DNA of 62,022 bases from an uncultured Geobacteraceae bacterium (GTDB taxonomy: Bacteria; Desulfobacterota; Desulfuromonadia; Geobacterales; Pseudopelobacteraceae). Position numbers and translations under genes: made by a program. Positions 53,711 to 62,022 of the stretch are shown here, piece after piece (position 1 is the stretch's first letter; each line of letters opens with the position of its first letter). The DNA lies in assembly GCA_903901875.1 (NCBI GenBank), contig CAIUSO010000111.1, positions 1 to 62,022 of the forward strand, in the 5' to 3' direction. The notes below the pieces were generated by a model, which saw nothing but the letters and a program-made list of their open reading frames with translations, had not been told where the DNA came from and did not search any database.

Positions 53711-53940
53711 TTGAGGCCTCCTCTGTTACTGGAATCAGATTTACTGATCTCCTATAGCACAGCAATATGACAACCATATGACAATCACCTGAAAATATTG
53801 TGAATATTTTTTTGTCATGTTTGGCCCTACGACAAATTCTGCATGTGCCCAAAGTGTTTCATAATCCTTACGTACTCTTCATATGGCTGTAACATTAATG
53901 TGGTACAAACTATTAAACTACGAACTGGTGGAGTTAAACT

Positions 53941-54024
53941 ATGATTTTCTATGTGATGCATCATACTGAGGCGGTCGAACGGGACGAATCATTCAAAAAA
54001 GCATTTGCTATCCTTCCCGGTTGA
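53941..54024 (+). pseudogene. Truncated SixA-like phosphohistidine phosphatase start
   Basis: A 27-codon frame with GGTGGAG seven bases before the ATG encodes MIFYVMHHTEAVERDESF. This resembles the opening strand of SixA (M..Y.MRH.EAVER), but the catalytic Arg of RHG/RHA is His here, and the frame stops after 27 residues. SixA genes are often next to CHAD and Ppx genes, which follow. The flanking region 53711-53940 has no other gene. Confidence 0.45.
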
Positions 54025-54028
54025 TCCA

Positions 54029-54889
54029 ATGACTGCGATACCGATGCGATTGTGGCCCGACTCTCAAACCATTCTTGAACGTTCCAAGAACATTTTTCTC
54101 TTGCATTGGAACGAACTACTCCGTTTAAAACGGGAGGCAATGAACAGCACGAGTCCCTCCGTTGTAAATGACCTTGGCAATGCTCTTTATCGGTTCCGGG
54201 CCGCTCTCGAACTGTTCTATCCGTTAATTTCTCAGGATTCAAAAGCAGAGCTTCGGAAAAGTATTCGGAAGCTGACCCATGCGCTGGGTAGGCTACATCA
54301 TATCGATAAGACACTTGTTTTTTGTGAGAGTCATGAACCCATAATCGGTTCGGTATGCCGAATAATTTCGAAACTACATGATACGGAAAATGAAGCATGT
54401 ACGAAGGTATTAAAGGGGTTCTATCACAATCATTTTAATCGTGAGATTCAGAAGATGATCGGGGGGATCAACGAGGAATCCATCGTTAAGAGGAACAGTA
54501 TTTCTCTTCTCGCCTATTTTTCTGACAGCTCTATCCGCATGTTTCTACCAATACATCAGAACCTTTCCGGTGTATGCCTCCCGGTAAATCGGGCTTCAAG
54601 AGAGACATTGTGCGGTGCAATTAAAAAATGGCGCTATTTTTTCGAAATCGTTGCACTGATTCTCGAACGTGATTACTCGAAAATCATCATCCAGCTCACT
54701 GAATATCAATCTCTATTGGTGCAGCTGAACGATGTTGTCGAGTTTGAACTGCTTATCCGTGGCTTTAAAATACTACCGAATGAACGAGCGTATCATGAAG
54801 TGATGTTTCGTGAAGAAGAACACCGCCTCTTGACACAACTCGCGGAATTAATCGAGCGAAAACCGCTCTCTTATACTTTTTTGATATGA
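54029..54889 (+). CDS. CHAD-domain protein
   Basis: 286 residues from ATG 54029 (ATG 54044 is possible). All-helical domain with conserved Arg/His-rich positions (YRFRAALELFYPLI, RKSIRKLTHALGRLHHIDKT) of the CHAD family, which binds polyphosphate and locates to polyP granules. The exopolyphosphatase gene begins 10 bases downstream, fitting a polyphosphate unit. Confidence 0.75.
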   Translation: MTAIPMRLWPDSQTILERSKNIFLLHWNELLRLKREAMNSTSPSVVNDLGNALYRFRAALELFYPLISQDSKAELRKSIRKLTHALGRLHHIDKTLVFCESHEPIIGSVCRIISKLHDTENEACTKVLKGFYHNHFNREIQKMIGGINEESIVKRNSISLLAYFSDSSIRMFLPIHQNLSGVCLPVNRASRETLCGAIKKWRYFFEIVALILERDYSKIIIQLTEYQSLLVQLNDVVEFELLIRGFKILPNERAYHEVMFREEEHRLLTQLAELIERKPLSYTFLI

Positions 54890-54899
54890 GGTTTATTTT

Positions 54900-56426
54900 A
54901 TGAAAAATCCGCGCATTGCCGCTATTGATATAGGTACCAACTCAATTCGCTGCATAATTGCAGAAGTTACCAAAGAGGGTAAATACAAGATTCTGGATGA
55001 TGAGAAGGTAACCGTACGTCTCGGAGAGCGCCTTGCTGCAACCGGGCTGATATGTGTTGAGGCAGCAAACCGTGCGGTTACTGCAATACAACGGTTCCAG
55101 AAACTTATAACCGGCTTTAACGTTGAAACAGTTGAGGCTGTGGCCACCAGTGCCGTGAGAACGGCAGAAAACGGTCGGGATCTGATTGGGGTTCTTTCCC
55201 ATGAACTTGGCCATGAGATCAAAATTATTTCTGGAGAAGAAGAAGCCGAGCTGGCTTCGGCATCTGCCCTGGCTAATTTCGACATGAATGGCAAACGATA
55301 TGCCATGGTCGATATCGGCGGTGGAAGCGTGGAAATCGTTTCCGCCTGTGGAAACCATGTTGAAGAATTTTACTCCCTCGATCTGGGTGCCGTCGTCATG
55401 ACGGAGCGTTTTTTAACCGGTGATCCGGTCACTGAGCATGAGTTGAGAAAACTTCAGCGTCATATCCGTGAGAGTCTCAAACGTATGTTCTCAGGCAAAA
55501 AGTTTACCGCTGATGCACTTATCGGTTCTGGAGGTACTGTTACCGCCCTTGGTTGCATGGCCATGCAGATACGACAGGAAAACTTCGTGTCAATTCATGG
55601 CTCTGAAATGCTTCATGCTGAGATTGTCCATCTACAAGCAATGCTTATTAATAAGGATTTAAAAGGGCGACGCACTATTCCGGGACTCAATCAGGATCGG
55701 GCCGATATCATCGTGGCAGGCGTAGTTGTGATGGATGAGCTGATGCGTTATTTTGACGCCAACCGGGTACTGGTAAACGAGCGGGGTATTCGGGAAGGTT
55801 TACTCATACGGGCAATTAAAAAGCTGGGATTAACCACCGGAAGCAAGCCTCCAACCTGGAGAGATTCCGTTTTGGAATTTGCTGCATCCTGCCATGTTGA
55901 CGAGCAACACTCGACCCATGTGGCAGCTCTTTCTCTCACTATTTTTGACTCTCTTGCCCCCCTTTTTAAAATGAAGGCTTCAGAGAAAAGGTTGCTTGAA
56001 GCAGCGGCAATTCTTCATGATTGTGGCTATTTTATCAGCTATGGCAGTCATCATAAACATTCATACCATCTCATACGCCATGCTGAGTTGTTCAGTTTTT
56101 CGCCACGGGAAAGGGAGTTGATTGCCCAAATAGCTCGCTACCATCGAAAGTCTCTCCCTAAGAAAAAGCACGAAACCTTTCAGTCACTCAAAGAGAGGGA
56201 CCAGATCACCGTTGCTCGCCTCGGAGGCATTTTGCGGCTTGCCGATGGTCTTGACCGCCGAAGGAGTGCCCTGGTGCAATCCGTTTCCTGTCACTATGAG
56301 GATACGACATTGGCGGTCCGTTTAGACTCAACCCAAGATATATCGGTTGAAGTCTTTGGAGGAAATTCAAAGAAAGATCTGTTCGAGAAGGCCTTCGAGA
56401 GTACCGTTATCTTTGCTACATCATGA
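54900..56426 (+). CDS. ppx: Exopolyphosphatase / pppGpp phosphohydrolase with HD domain
   Basis: 508 residues with TGAGG before the ATG. ASKHA fold: phosphate-1 loop AAIDIGTNSIRCIIAEV, VATSAVRTAEN, SGEEEAELA, phosphate-2 loop MVDIGGGSVEIV and ALIGSGGTVTAL. From about residue 310 an HD-type domain (ILHDCGYFISYGSHHKHSYH). It releases phosphate from polyphosphate chains and may act on pppGpp. Coupled to the CHAD gene. Confidence 0.9.
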   Translation: MKNPRIAAIDIGTNSIRCIIAEVTKEGKYKILDDEKVTVRLGERLAATGLICVEAANRAVTAIQRFQKLITGFNVETVEAVATSAVRTAENGRDLIGVLSHELGHEIKIISGEEEAELASASALANFDMNGKRYAMVDIGGGSVEIVSACGNHVEEFYSLDLGAVVMTERFLTGDPVTEHELRKLQRHIRESLKRMFSGKKFTADALIGSGGTVTALGCMAMQIRQENFVSIHGSEMLHAEIVHLQAMLINKDLKGRRTIPGLNQDRADIIVAGVVVMDELMRYFDANRVLVNERGIREGLLIRAIKKLGLTTGSKPPTWRDSVLEFAASCHVDEQHSTHVAALSLTIFDSLAPLFKMKASEKRLLEAAAILHDCGYFISYGSHHKHSYHLIRHAELFSFSPRERELIAQIARYHRKSLPKKKHETFQSLKERDQITVARLGGILRLADGLDRRRSALVQSVSCHYEDTTLAVRLDSTQDISVEVFGGNSKKDLFEKAFESTVIFATS

Positions 56427-56454
56427 TTTTGATGAGTGAGTGAGACAACCAATT

Positions 56455-59196
56455 ATGCAAGCTGCTATCCGTCGTAGAGATCTTTTCCTGCCGGGTGATA
56501 TCCTCTCGCCGCTGACTATCGTTACGTTGTATGCGATCGTTGGAATACTATGGATACTGACCTCGGATATGGTCGCTTCCTGGTTCGTCACGGATCTTCC
56601 CGCTTTTAAGCATATTGCGATTTGTAAGGGAATATTGTTTGTCATTACGACAGCCGGCTTGCTTCATCTGCTGATTCGTCAGTATTCACGACAAGTTAAC
56701 TCCACCTTGGCTACGTTTAATAAAATAGCCGATGAGGTGAATCAGCGGGCGTATTATGATGACGAGACCGGCTTACCAAACCACAATCTGTTAAATGACC
56801 GATTGAAACAGGTTGTTGCATTCAACAGTCGTAATCGAAAAAATACCGCTGTTATTTATATCAGCCTGATTGGTTACAAGGCTGTTGTTGATGCCCATGG
56901 GCACCAGGGAGGGGGGCAGATTGTATGCCGCATAGCCGAACGTCTTGTTTCCCTGGTTCGTCAGTATGATACGGTTGCCCGTATTCATCGCGAAGATTTT
57001 GTAATTGTATTTGGTGGAACGGTGAACGACGGTGATGTCGCCATGATTTTGGGAAAGTTGCAAGCACTGTTCTCGGAACCAGTCAATTGCGGGACTGAAG
57101 AAACCATCATGTCCGCCTGCTATGGTGTGGCATGCTTTCCGGCCGATGGGGAATCACCGGAACTGTTGCTCCAACATTCACACATGGCCATGAATCAGGC
57201 CCGTTTGAATGGAATACCGTTCCGCTACTATTCGGAGGAATTAAATTTTAAGGCTACCGAGCGACACAGTATGGAATGTGGGCTCCTTAAAGCCATTGAT
57301 GAAAATGAACTCTATCTCTGTTATCAGCCCAAAATGGATATTGGCGGAGTCTCCGTTACCGGCATGGAAGCGTTGGTGCGTTGGTCCCACCCCGACAGGG
57401 GGATTGTCATGCCGGATCGATTCATACCGATAGCCGAAGAGTCTGAGCTGATCATTCGTCTCGGTGCATGGGTACTAAAGGAAGCGTGCAGGCAAAATAA
57501 AGCATGGCAGGATGACGGACTTCCAAAGATCAAGGTATCCGTCAATCTGTCATTCAGGCAATTGCGCGACAACGACTTTGTGGCTCTGGTAAAAAATATT
57601 CTTACTGAAACCGGGCTTGATCCTCACTACCTGGAGCTGGAATTGACTGAAAGTGCCCTCATGAAAGATTCCGGTGATACGGTATGCAAACTTCTTCGCC
57701 TCAAGGAACTGGGAATCGGGATTTCAGTAGATGATTTTGGCACCGGTTATTCGTCTCTTTCTTATTTGAAACTTTTGCCAATTGACACCATAAAAATAGA
57801 TCGTTCCTTTATACAGGATATTGTTCATAACCGTGATGATGCCGCTATAGTTGATGCAATAATTGCCATGGCACACTCTCTTGGGCTGACTGTGATTGCT
57901 GAGGGGGTTGAAACTGAAGAACAACTTGCCTTTTTGCGACGGAGAAAGTGTCACGAAGTTCAGGGGTATCTCTTTGCAAAGCCACTTGAAACCTCACAGC
58001 TTGTATCATTTCTGACCGATGGCCACATAACTGCTAACCAATTGGATCAAGACATATATGTTGTTTCGGTACCGATTAATGAAGGAACTCTTGAGGCAAC
58101 AGAGGTTATGCCACCGGATCGGACACCATCTTCATCTGTTCCTGTCGTTGTCACTGAAAACATCGGGGACATCTCTTTGGAGGTGGTGCCTGCACATCCT
58201 GGTGATAATCTTGCGGCAGTTCTCAAGCGGTTTCAAAACGAACCACAGCTCCAGGTGTTACCGGTGGTGGACAATGGGCATACGGTTGGCATTATCAACA
58301 GATCAACATTCCTTGAAGAGCACATCATCGGTATGAACGGTTACGCATTCCATATTAATCATTCAAAGAAAATGCGTGATCTGATGTCTCCGGTAATCTT
58401 AGAATTGGAAGCAGCCGAGGGTATCCGTAAGGCGGCACAGATTATTCAGTTGCAGAAGGTGGAAACCCGAATTGATAACATTTGCGTCACTCGCAATGGC
58501 ATGTATTACGGGATAGTTGATGTTAACCGCTTCATCAGTGCCATTACCGAAATCAATCTTACCCTCGCCAAGGGGGCAAACCCCCTGACCGGTCTTCCCG
58601 GCAATGAGAGTATTCAACGGGAAATAAACGAGCGCATTGCTTCTGGAGAGGGCTTTGATATTGCGTATATTGATATTGATAATTTCAAGCCATATAACGA
58701 CTATTACGGGTTCCAACTGGGTGATGTGGTCATCAAGACAATCGGAGAAATTATTGCGGAGGTAGCAGAATCGGCCGATGCAGCGTTCAAATGTTTTTGC
58801 GGGCATATCGGCGGAGATGATTACATTATAATCACCGCTGCCCACCACGCTGAGTTCATATCTTTGCAGGTGATACGTGCAGTGGAGAACCAACTGCGCT
58901 TTTTCCACGGAGAAGAGGATTACGCAATGGGACACTATTACGCCATGAATCGCAAAGGTGAGCAGGAAACATTCGGGCTCATCTCTCTCTCCATCGGCAT
59001 TGTCAACACCCGACTGACACCGGTTACCTCTTACCCCCAACTGGCTTCGATCTCAACAGAAGTAAAGAAAGCGGCAAAAAAGATGCCCGGATCATCGGTG
59101 GTAATCAACCGGCGCACAACGGAAACAGGGAGCTTTCTCACGCCGTTAAGTCTTGATTATGAAACTGATCTTTCTGCTCAAACGGTATTGGCATAA
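56455..59196 (+). CDS. c-di-GMP protein: degenerate GGDEF, EAL, CBS pair, second GGDEF-like
   Basis: About 913 residues (a GTG at 56440 is possible). Two N-terminal helices, then a GGDEF domain whose motif is lost (FGGTVNDGD in place of GGDEF), and a full EAL domain (MEALVRWSHPDRGIV, ELTESAL, DDFGTGYSSLSYL, IKIDRSF, EGVETEEQ). Then come two CBS repeats (VLPVVDNGHTVGIINRSTFL; ICVTRNGMYYGIVDVNRFI) and a C-terminal GGDEF-like domain with GGDDY. The residues needed for phosphodiesterase activity appear present, so it probably degrades c-di-GMP, tuned by nucleotides at the CBS pair. It follows ppx by 28 bases. Confidence 0.88.
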   Translation: MQAAIRRRDLFLPGDILSPLTIVTLYAIVGILWILTSDMVASWFVTDLPAFKHIAICKGILFVITTAGLLHLLIRQYSRQVNSTLATFNKIADEVNQRAYYDDETGLPNHNLLNDRLKQVVAFNSRNRKNTAVIYISLIGYKAVVDAHGHQGGGQIVCRIAERLVSLVRQYDTVARIHREDFVIVFGGTVNDGDVAMILGKLQALFSEPVNCGTEETIMSACYGVACFPADGESPELLLQHSHMAMNQARLNGIPFRYYSEELNFKATERHSMECGLLKAIDENELYLCYQPKMDIGGVSVTGMEALVRWSHPDRGIVMPDRFIPIAEESELIIRLGAWVLKEACRQNKAWQDDGLPKIKVSVNLSFRQLRDNDFVALVKNILTETGLDPHYLELELTESALMKDSGDTVCKLLRLKELGIGISVDDFGTGYSSLSYLKLLPIDTIKIDRSFIQDIVHNRDDAAIVDAIIAMAHSLGLTVIAEGVETEEQLAFLRRRKCHEVQGYLFAKPLETSQLVSFLTDGHITANQLDQDIYVVSVPINEGTLEATEVMPPDRTPSSSVPVVVTENIGDISLEVVPAHPGDNLAAVLKRFQNEPQLQVLPVVDNGHTVGIINRSTFLEEHIIGMNGYAFHINHSKKMRDLMSPVILELEAAEGIRKAAQIIQLQKVETRIDNICVTRNGMYYGIVDVNRFISAITEINLTLAKGANPLTGLPGNESIQREINERIASGEGFDIAYIDIDNFKPYNDYYGFQLGDVVIKTIGEIIAEVAESADAAFKCFCGHIGGDDYIIITAAHHAEFISLQVIRAVENQLRFFHGEEDYAMGHYYAMNRKGEQETFGLISLSIGIVNTRLTPVTSYPQLASISTEVKKAAKKMPGSSVVINRRTTETGSFLTPLSLDYETDLSAQTVLA

Positions 59197-59241
59197 AGCA
59201 ACATTATTCCTGACGTAACTAATAATATGAAAGGCACTCTG

Positions 59242-60348
59242 ATGAATAAAATACCCACACCGTACTATCTTATTGATGAAAAGGGGCTACAAAAAAATCT
59301 TGAAGTAATCACCGCCCTGAGGGAACAGAGCGGTGCGAAGTTCGTGCTTGCCCTCAAATGCTTTTCCACCTGGAGCGTGTTTGATCTCATGGCAAAATAC
59401 CTGGACGGCACCACCAGCAGTTCTCTCTTTGAGGCGCGGCTCGGCAACGAGAAGTTCGGCAAAGAGGTACACGCCTACAGTGTGGTCTATTCCCGTGAAG
59501 AGATCACCGGGATAGCCACTTTTGCCGACAAAGTCATCTTTAATTCCGTATCACAGTTACGCCAATTTACCGATGTTGTTCAGGGGATGAACATTGGTCT
59601 CCGCGTTAATCCGGGCATCAGTTTCTCCCATTATGACCTTGCCGATCCGGCACGAAAGTTCTCACGTCTGGGGGTACATGACCGGGATGAGGTAGCTTCC
59701 GTTGCAGATCAGATCCGTGGGTTAATGTTTCATTTTAATTGTGAAAATGATGATCTGGGAAACCTTGCCGCCACCATGGAACGGATCGGTTCTATCTACG
59801 GAGACATTCTGGAAAAGATGGAATGGGTCAGTCTGGGAGGGGGGATTTTCTTCACCAAGCCAGGATATCCGCAGGAAGAATTTTGTCAACTGTTGAAGGA
59901 CTTCAGCGAACGTCATGGGGTGCAGCTCTATCTGGAACCGGGTGAAGCGGCCATTACCGGCAGTGCCGAGCTGGTAACGACGGTGCTTGATATTGTACAT
60001 AACGAGATTGATATCGCCATTGTTGATGCGTCTCTTGAGGCCCACTTACTTGATCACCTGATCTACCGCACTAACCCGGGAGTTTCCGTGCCGGGACCGG
60101 GAGCGAATCGGGTCATGATAGCAGGTCGTTCCTGTCTGGCGGGAGATGTTTTTGGCAGCTACAATCTGCAAACAAAGCTCAACGTTGGTGATGAAGTACG
60201 CTTTGCTGATGCGGCCGGCTATACCATGGTAAAAAAGAACTGGTTTAACGGAGTACCCATGCCGTCAATTGCTGTACGAAGGCTTGATGGCACCATCGAA
60301 ATAGTACGTAGTTTCAGCTATGAAGATTACACAGGCAGTCTATCCTAA
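59242..60348 (+). CDS. nspC: Carboxynorspermidine decarboxylase
   Basis: 368 residues from ATG 59242 (59227 is an alternative). Fold III PLP enzyme: active Lys in FVLALKCFSTWSVFD, LRVNPGISFSHYD, FNCENDD, the PLP-phosphate loop SLGGGIFF, LEPGEA and GRSCLAGDVFG. It removes CO2 from carboxynorspermidine or carboxyspermidine to give the triamine, the last step of the alternative spermidine pathway. The synthase is encoded 12 bases downstream. Confidence 0.9.
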   Translation: MNKIPTPYYLIDEKGLQKNLEVITALREQSGAKFVLALKCFSTWSVFDLMAKYLDGTTSSSLFEARLGNEKFGKEVHAYSVVYSREEITGIATFADKVIFNSVSQLRQFTDVVQGMNIGLRVNPGISFSHYDLADPARKFSRLGVHDRDEVASVADQIRGLMFHFNCENDDLGNLAATMERIGSIYGDILEKMEWVSLGGGIFFTKPGYPQEEFCQLLKDFSERHGVQLYLEPGEAAITGSAELVTTVLDIVHNEIDIAIVDASLEAHLLDHLIYRTNPGVSVPGPGANRVMIAGRSCLAGDVFGSYNLQTKLNVGDEVRFADAAGYTMVKKNWFNGVPMPSIAVRRLDGTIEIVRSFSYEDYTGSLS

Positions 60349-60360
60349 GGAGGGAAGTTC

Positions 60361-61713
60361 ATGAACAAAAAGAATGTAATGATTATTGGTGCAGGGGGAG
60401 TGGCCCATGTTGCGGCCCACAAGGCGGCGATGAACAATGATATTCTCGGTGATATCTGTATTGCGTCTCGCACATTGGGTAAATGCGAGGCAATCATTGA
60501 AAGCGTCAACCGGAAGGGGCATCTTAAAAACCCCGATGGCCGGTTATATTCGGCACAGCTTGACGCGCTGGATGTTCCGGCAACGGTAAAGCTGATAAAA
60601 AAGACCAAAAGCGGCATAGTGATCAACCTTGGAGCCGCTTTCATCAATATGTCGGTACTGGAGGCCTGTATTGAAACCGGTGCCGCCTATATAGATACGG
60701 CCATCCATGAAGATCCTGATAAAGTGTGTGAAGAACCACCCTGGTACGCCAATTACGAGTGGAAGCGTAAGGAGCGATGCGATGAGAAGGGAATTACCGC
60801 AATCCTCGGTGCCGGTTTCGACCCGGGCGTCGTCAACGCCTATTGTGCCCTCGCCGCCAAACGCTATTTTGACAAGATTGATACCATAGATATCCTTGAT
60901 GTTAATGCGGGAAGCCATGGCAAATATTTTTCCACCAACTTTGATCCAGAAATTAATTTCCGTGAGTTCATAAAAGTATGGACATGGATTGACCGGCAAT
61001 GGAAAGAGTACCCGACCCATTCGGTCAAGCGGATGTACGACTTTCCGGTTGTTGGCAAACAACCGATTTACCTGAATGGCCACGACGAATTGCACTCCCT
61101 GTCGAAGAATATTGATGCCAACAGCATCCGCTTCTGGATGGGATTTGGAGATCACTACATCAATGTGTTCACCGTGCTCCGTACCCTCGGTTTCCTTTCC
61201 CATCTGCCGGTAACACTGACTACTGGCCAGGAAGTGGTTCCCCTTAAGGTTGTCAAGGCGTTGCTACCTGACCCGATGACACTGGCTCCCGGATATACCG
61301 GGAATACCTGCATCGGTAACTTCGTAAAGGGAAAGAAGGATGGTAAAAAACGTGAAGTACTGATCTATCAGGTCTCTGATCATAAGAAATGCTACGAAGA
61401 GGTCGAATCACAGGGGATCAGCTACACCGCCGGTGTACCTCCCGTCGCGGCCGCCATGCTGGTTGCTACTGGAGAGTGGGACTCGAAAACCATGGTCAAC
61501 GTAGAAGAGCTTGATCCGGAACCATTCATCGCAATTCTTGACCGAATTGGCCTCCCCACTGAGGTGAAGGAGATTAAACCGGATAGCAAACATTCCTTTG
61601 ACGGCACGGTACGAGCACTTGAAAAGGAGCTGGAAGACTCAACCGCCACCGTGACCGTTTCGGCAGCAAATCCGATGATCGCAGTTGCTGGTAAGAAAAA
61701 GAAAAAAAAATAG
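60361..61713 (+). CDS. Carboxynorspermidine/carboxyspermidine synthase (saccharopine dehydrogenase family)
   Basis: 450 residues with AAGGAGG before the ATG. NADP motif IIGAGGVAHVAAHKAAMN, GAAFINMSVLEACIETGAAY and GFDPGVVNAYCALAA are family marks. It condenses putrescine or diaminopropane with aspartate semialdehyde and reduces the product. The C-terminus ends in a poly-Lys run. It forms an operon with nspC and ends at a strong hairpin. Confidence 0.9.
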   Translation: MNKKNVMIIGAGGVAHVAAHKAAMNNDILGDICIASRTLGKCEAIIESVNRKGHLKNPDGRLYSAQLDALDVPATVKLIKKTKSGIVINLGAAFINMSVLEACIETGAAYIDTAIHEDPDKVCEEPPWYANYEWKRKERCDEKGITAILGAGFDPGVVNAYCALAAKRYFDKIDTIDILDVNAGSHGKYFSTNFDPEINFREFIKVWTWIDRQWKEYPTHSVKRMYDFPVVGKQPIYLNGHDELHSLSKNIDANSIRFWMGFGDHYINVFTVLRTLGFLSHLPVTLTTGQEVVPLKVVKALLPDPMTLAPGYTGNTCIGNFVKGKKDGKKREVLIYQVSDHKKCYEEVESQGISYTAGVPPVAAAMLVATGEWDSKTMVNVEELDPEPFIAILDRIGLPTEVKEIKPDSKHSFDGTVRALEKELEDSTATVTVSAANPMIAVAGKKKKKK

Positions 61714-61757
61714 CAGCTACGGCCAGCTTCCTTTCTAACATCTTTCGTGATACCTGA

Positions 61758-61790
61758 CCTGAGGGGCTGATAGGTCTGCAGCCCCTCAGG
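61758..61790 (+). terminator. Terminator after the polyamine operon
   Basis: CCTGAGGGGCTG and CAGCCCCTCAGG pair perfectly (12 bp) around a 9-base loop, 45 bases after the stop. No long T-run, but the stem is GC-rich. Beyond it, to 62022, only a short open frame ending at 61967 (VPPDYFHRDVTEDEAYKN) without a clear start is seen. Confidence 0.75.
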
Positions 61791-62022
61791 AACTGTTTGC
61801 CATGCACATGATAGTTCTTATATTTAATCGCAGAAAGTGAGGCATTTGTTCCTCCAGACTACTTTCATCGCGACGTAACGGAGGATGAGGCTTACAAAAA
61901 TACCTCCCTTGCAATCCATGGAATTCCGGATCGTGCTTCCCTGAAATATCAGATCGGTGCTCTTTAACAAAAAAGTATCACAACATTTTCAATAACGAAA
62001 TGGCACTGTAACATTGGTCTGA

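Overview
The window looks like a chromosomal segment of a Geobacter/Desulfuromonas-type bacterium (Desulfuromonadota). The support is protein style: an ArsR-permease-thioredoxin-CcdA cassette, small 2[4Fe-4S] ferredoxin, carboxynorspermidine genes, and many hybrid kinases, c-type haem motifs and Cys-rich secreted proteins. This assignment is inferred, not tested by a search. No rRNA, tRNA or CRISPR array was seen.

Layout. 1-6.9 kb: the start of a PD-(D/E)XK (Rpn/transposase-like) gene, gene debris, then an ArsR-controlled cassette (permease, redox proteins, CcdA) and three exported proteins. 7.2-14.9 kb (minus strand): two adjacent magnetosome-like operons. One runs from 10085 down to 7171 (Mms6-like small protein, MamL, a 50-residue protein, MamM, MamB, a membrane protein). 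The other runs from 14916 down to 10257 (paralogous membrane protein, Rieske protein, MamP, CZB protein, glycine-rich protein, membrane protein). 15.2-20.2 kb (plus): TetR regulator and a TolC/HlyD/MacB-type export system. 20.4-22.6 kb: a two-component system. 22.8-29.8 kb: three lipoproteins and a duplicated Tat-exported metallophosphoesterase, three of which share one N-terminal module. 30.4-39.7 kb (minus): a third magnetosome-like unit made of MCP, NADH oxidase-rhodanese, hybrid kinase, MamI, MamE and cytochrome b. 39.9-43.8 kb: debris (IS scar, palindromic repeats, broken nuclease and receiver genes) around a ferredoxin and a STAS gene. 44-62 kb: arginine decarboxylase, a CBS hybrid kinase, a putative lipid operon (hydrolase, GH3, MGDG-synthase-like transferase, membrane protein), CHAD-Ppx-GGDEF/EAL genes, and carboxynorspermidine decarboxylase and synthase.

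Main result. Homologues of MamB, MamM, MamL, MamP, MamE and MamI occur together. MamP and MamE carry the paired PPHxxxGxCxxCH magnetochrome motif. The set is split into two loci about 15 kb apart. It is interleaved with a Rieske protein and a full-length cytochrome b, which suggests a quinol-to-magnetochrome electron path for iron redox control at a membrane compartment. MamK, MamA, MamQ and MamO were not found here. The first gene of each of the three operons has a CACTATTG element 122-143 bases upstream, a possible shared control site, although an 8-mer is weak evidence alone.
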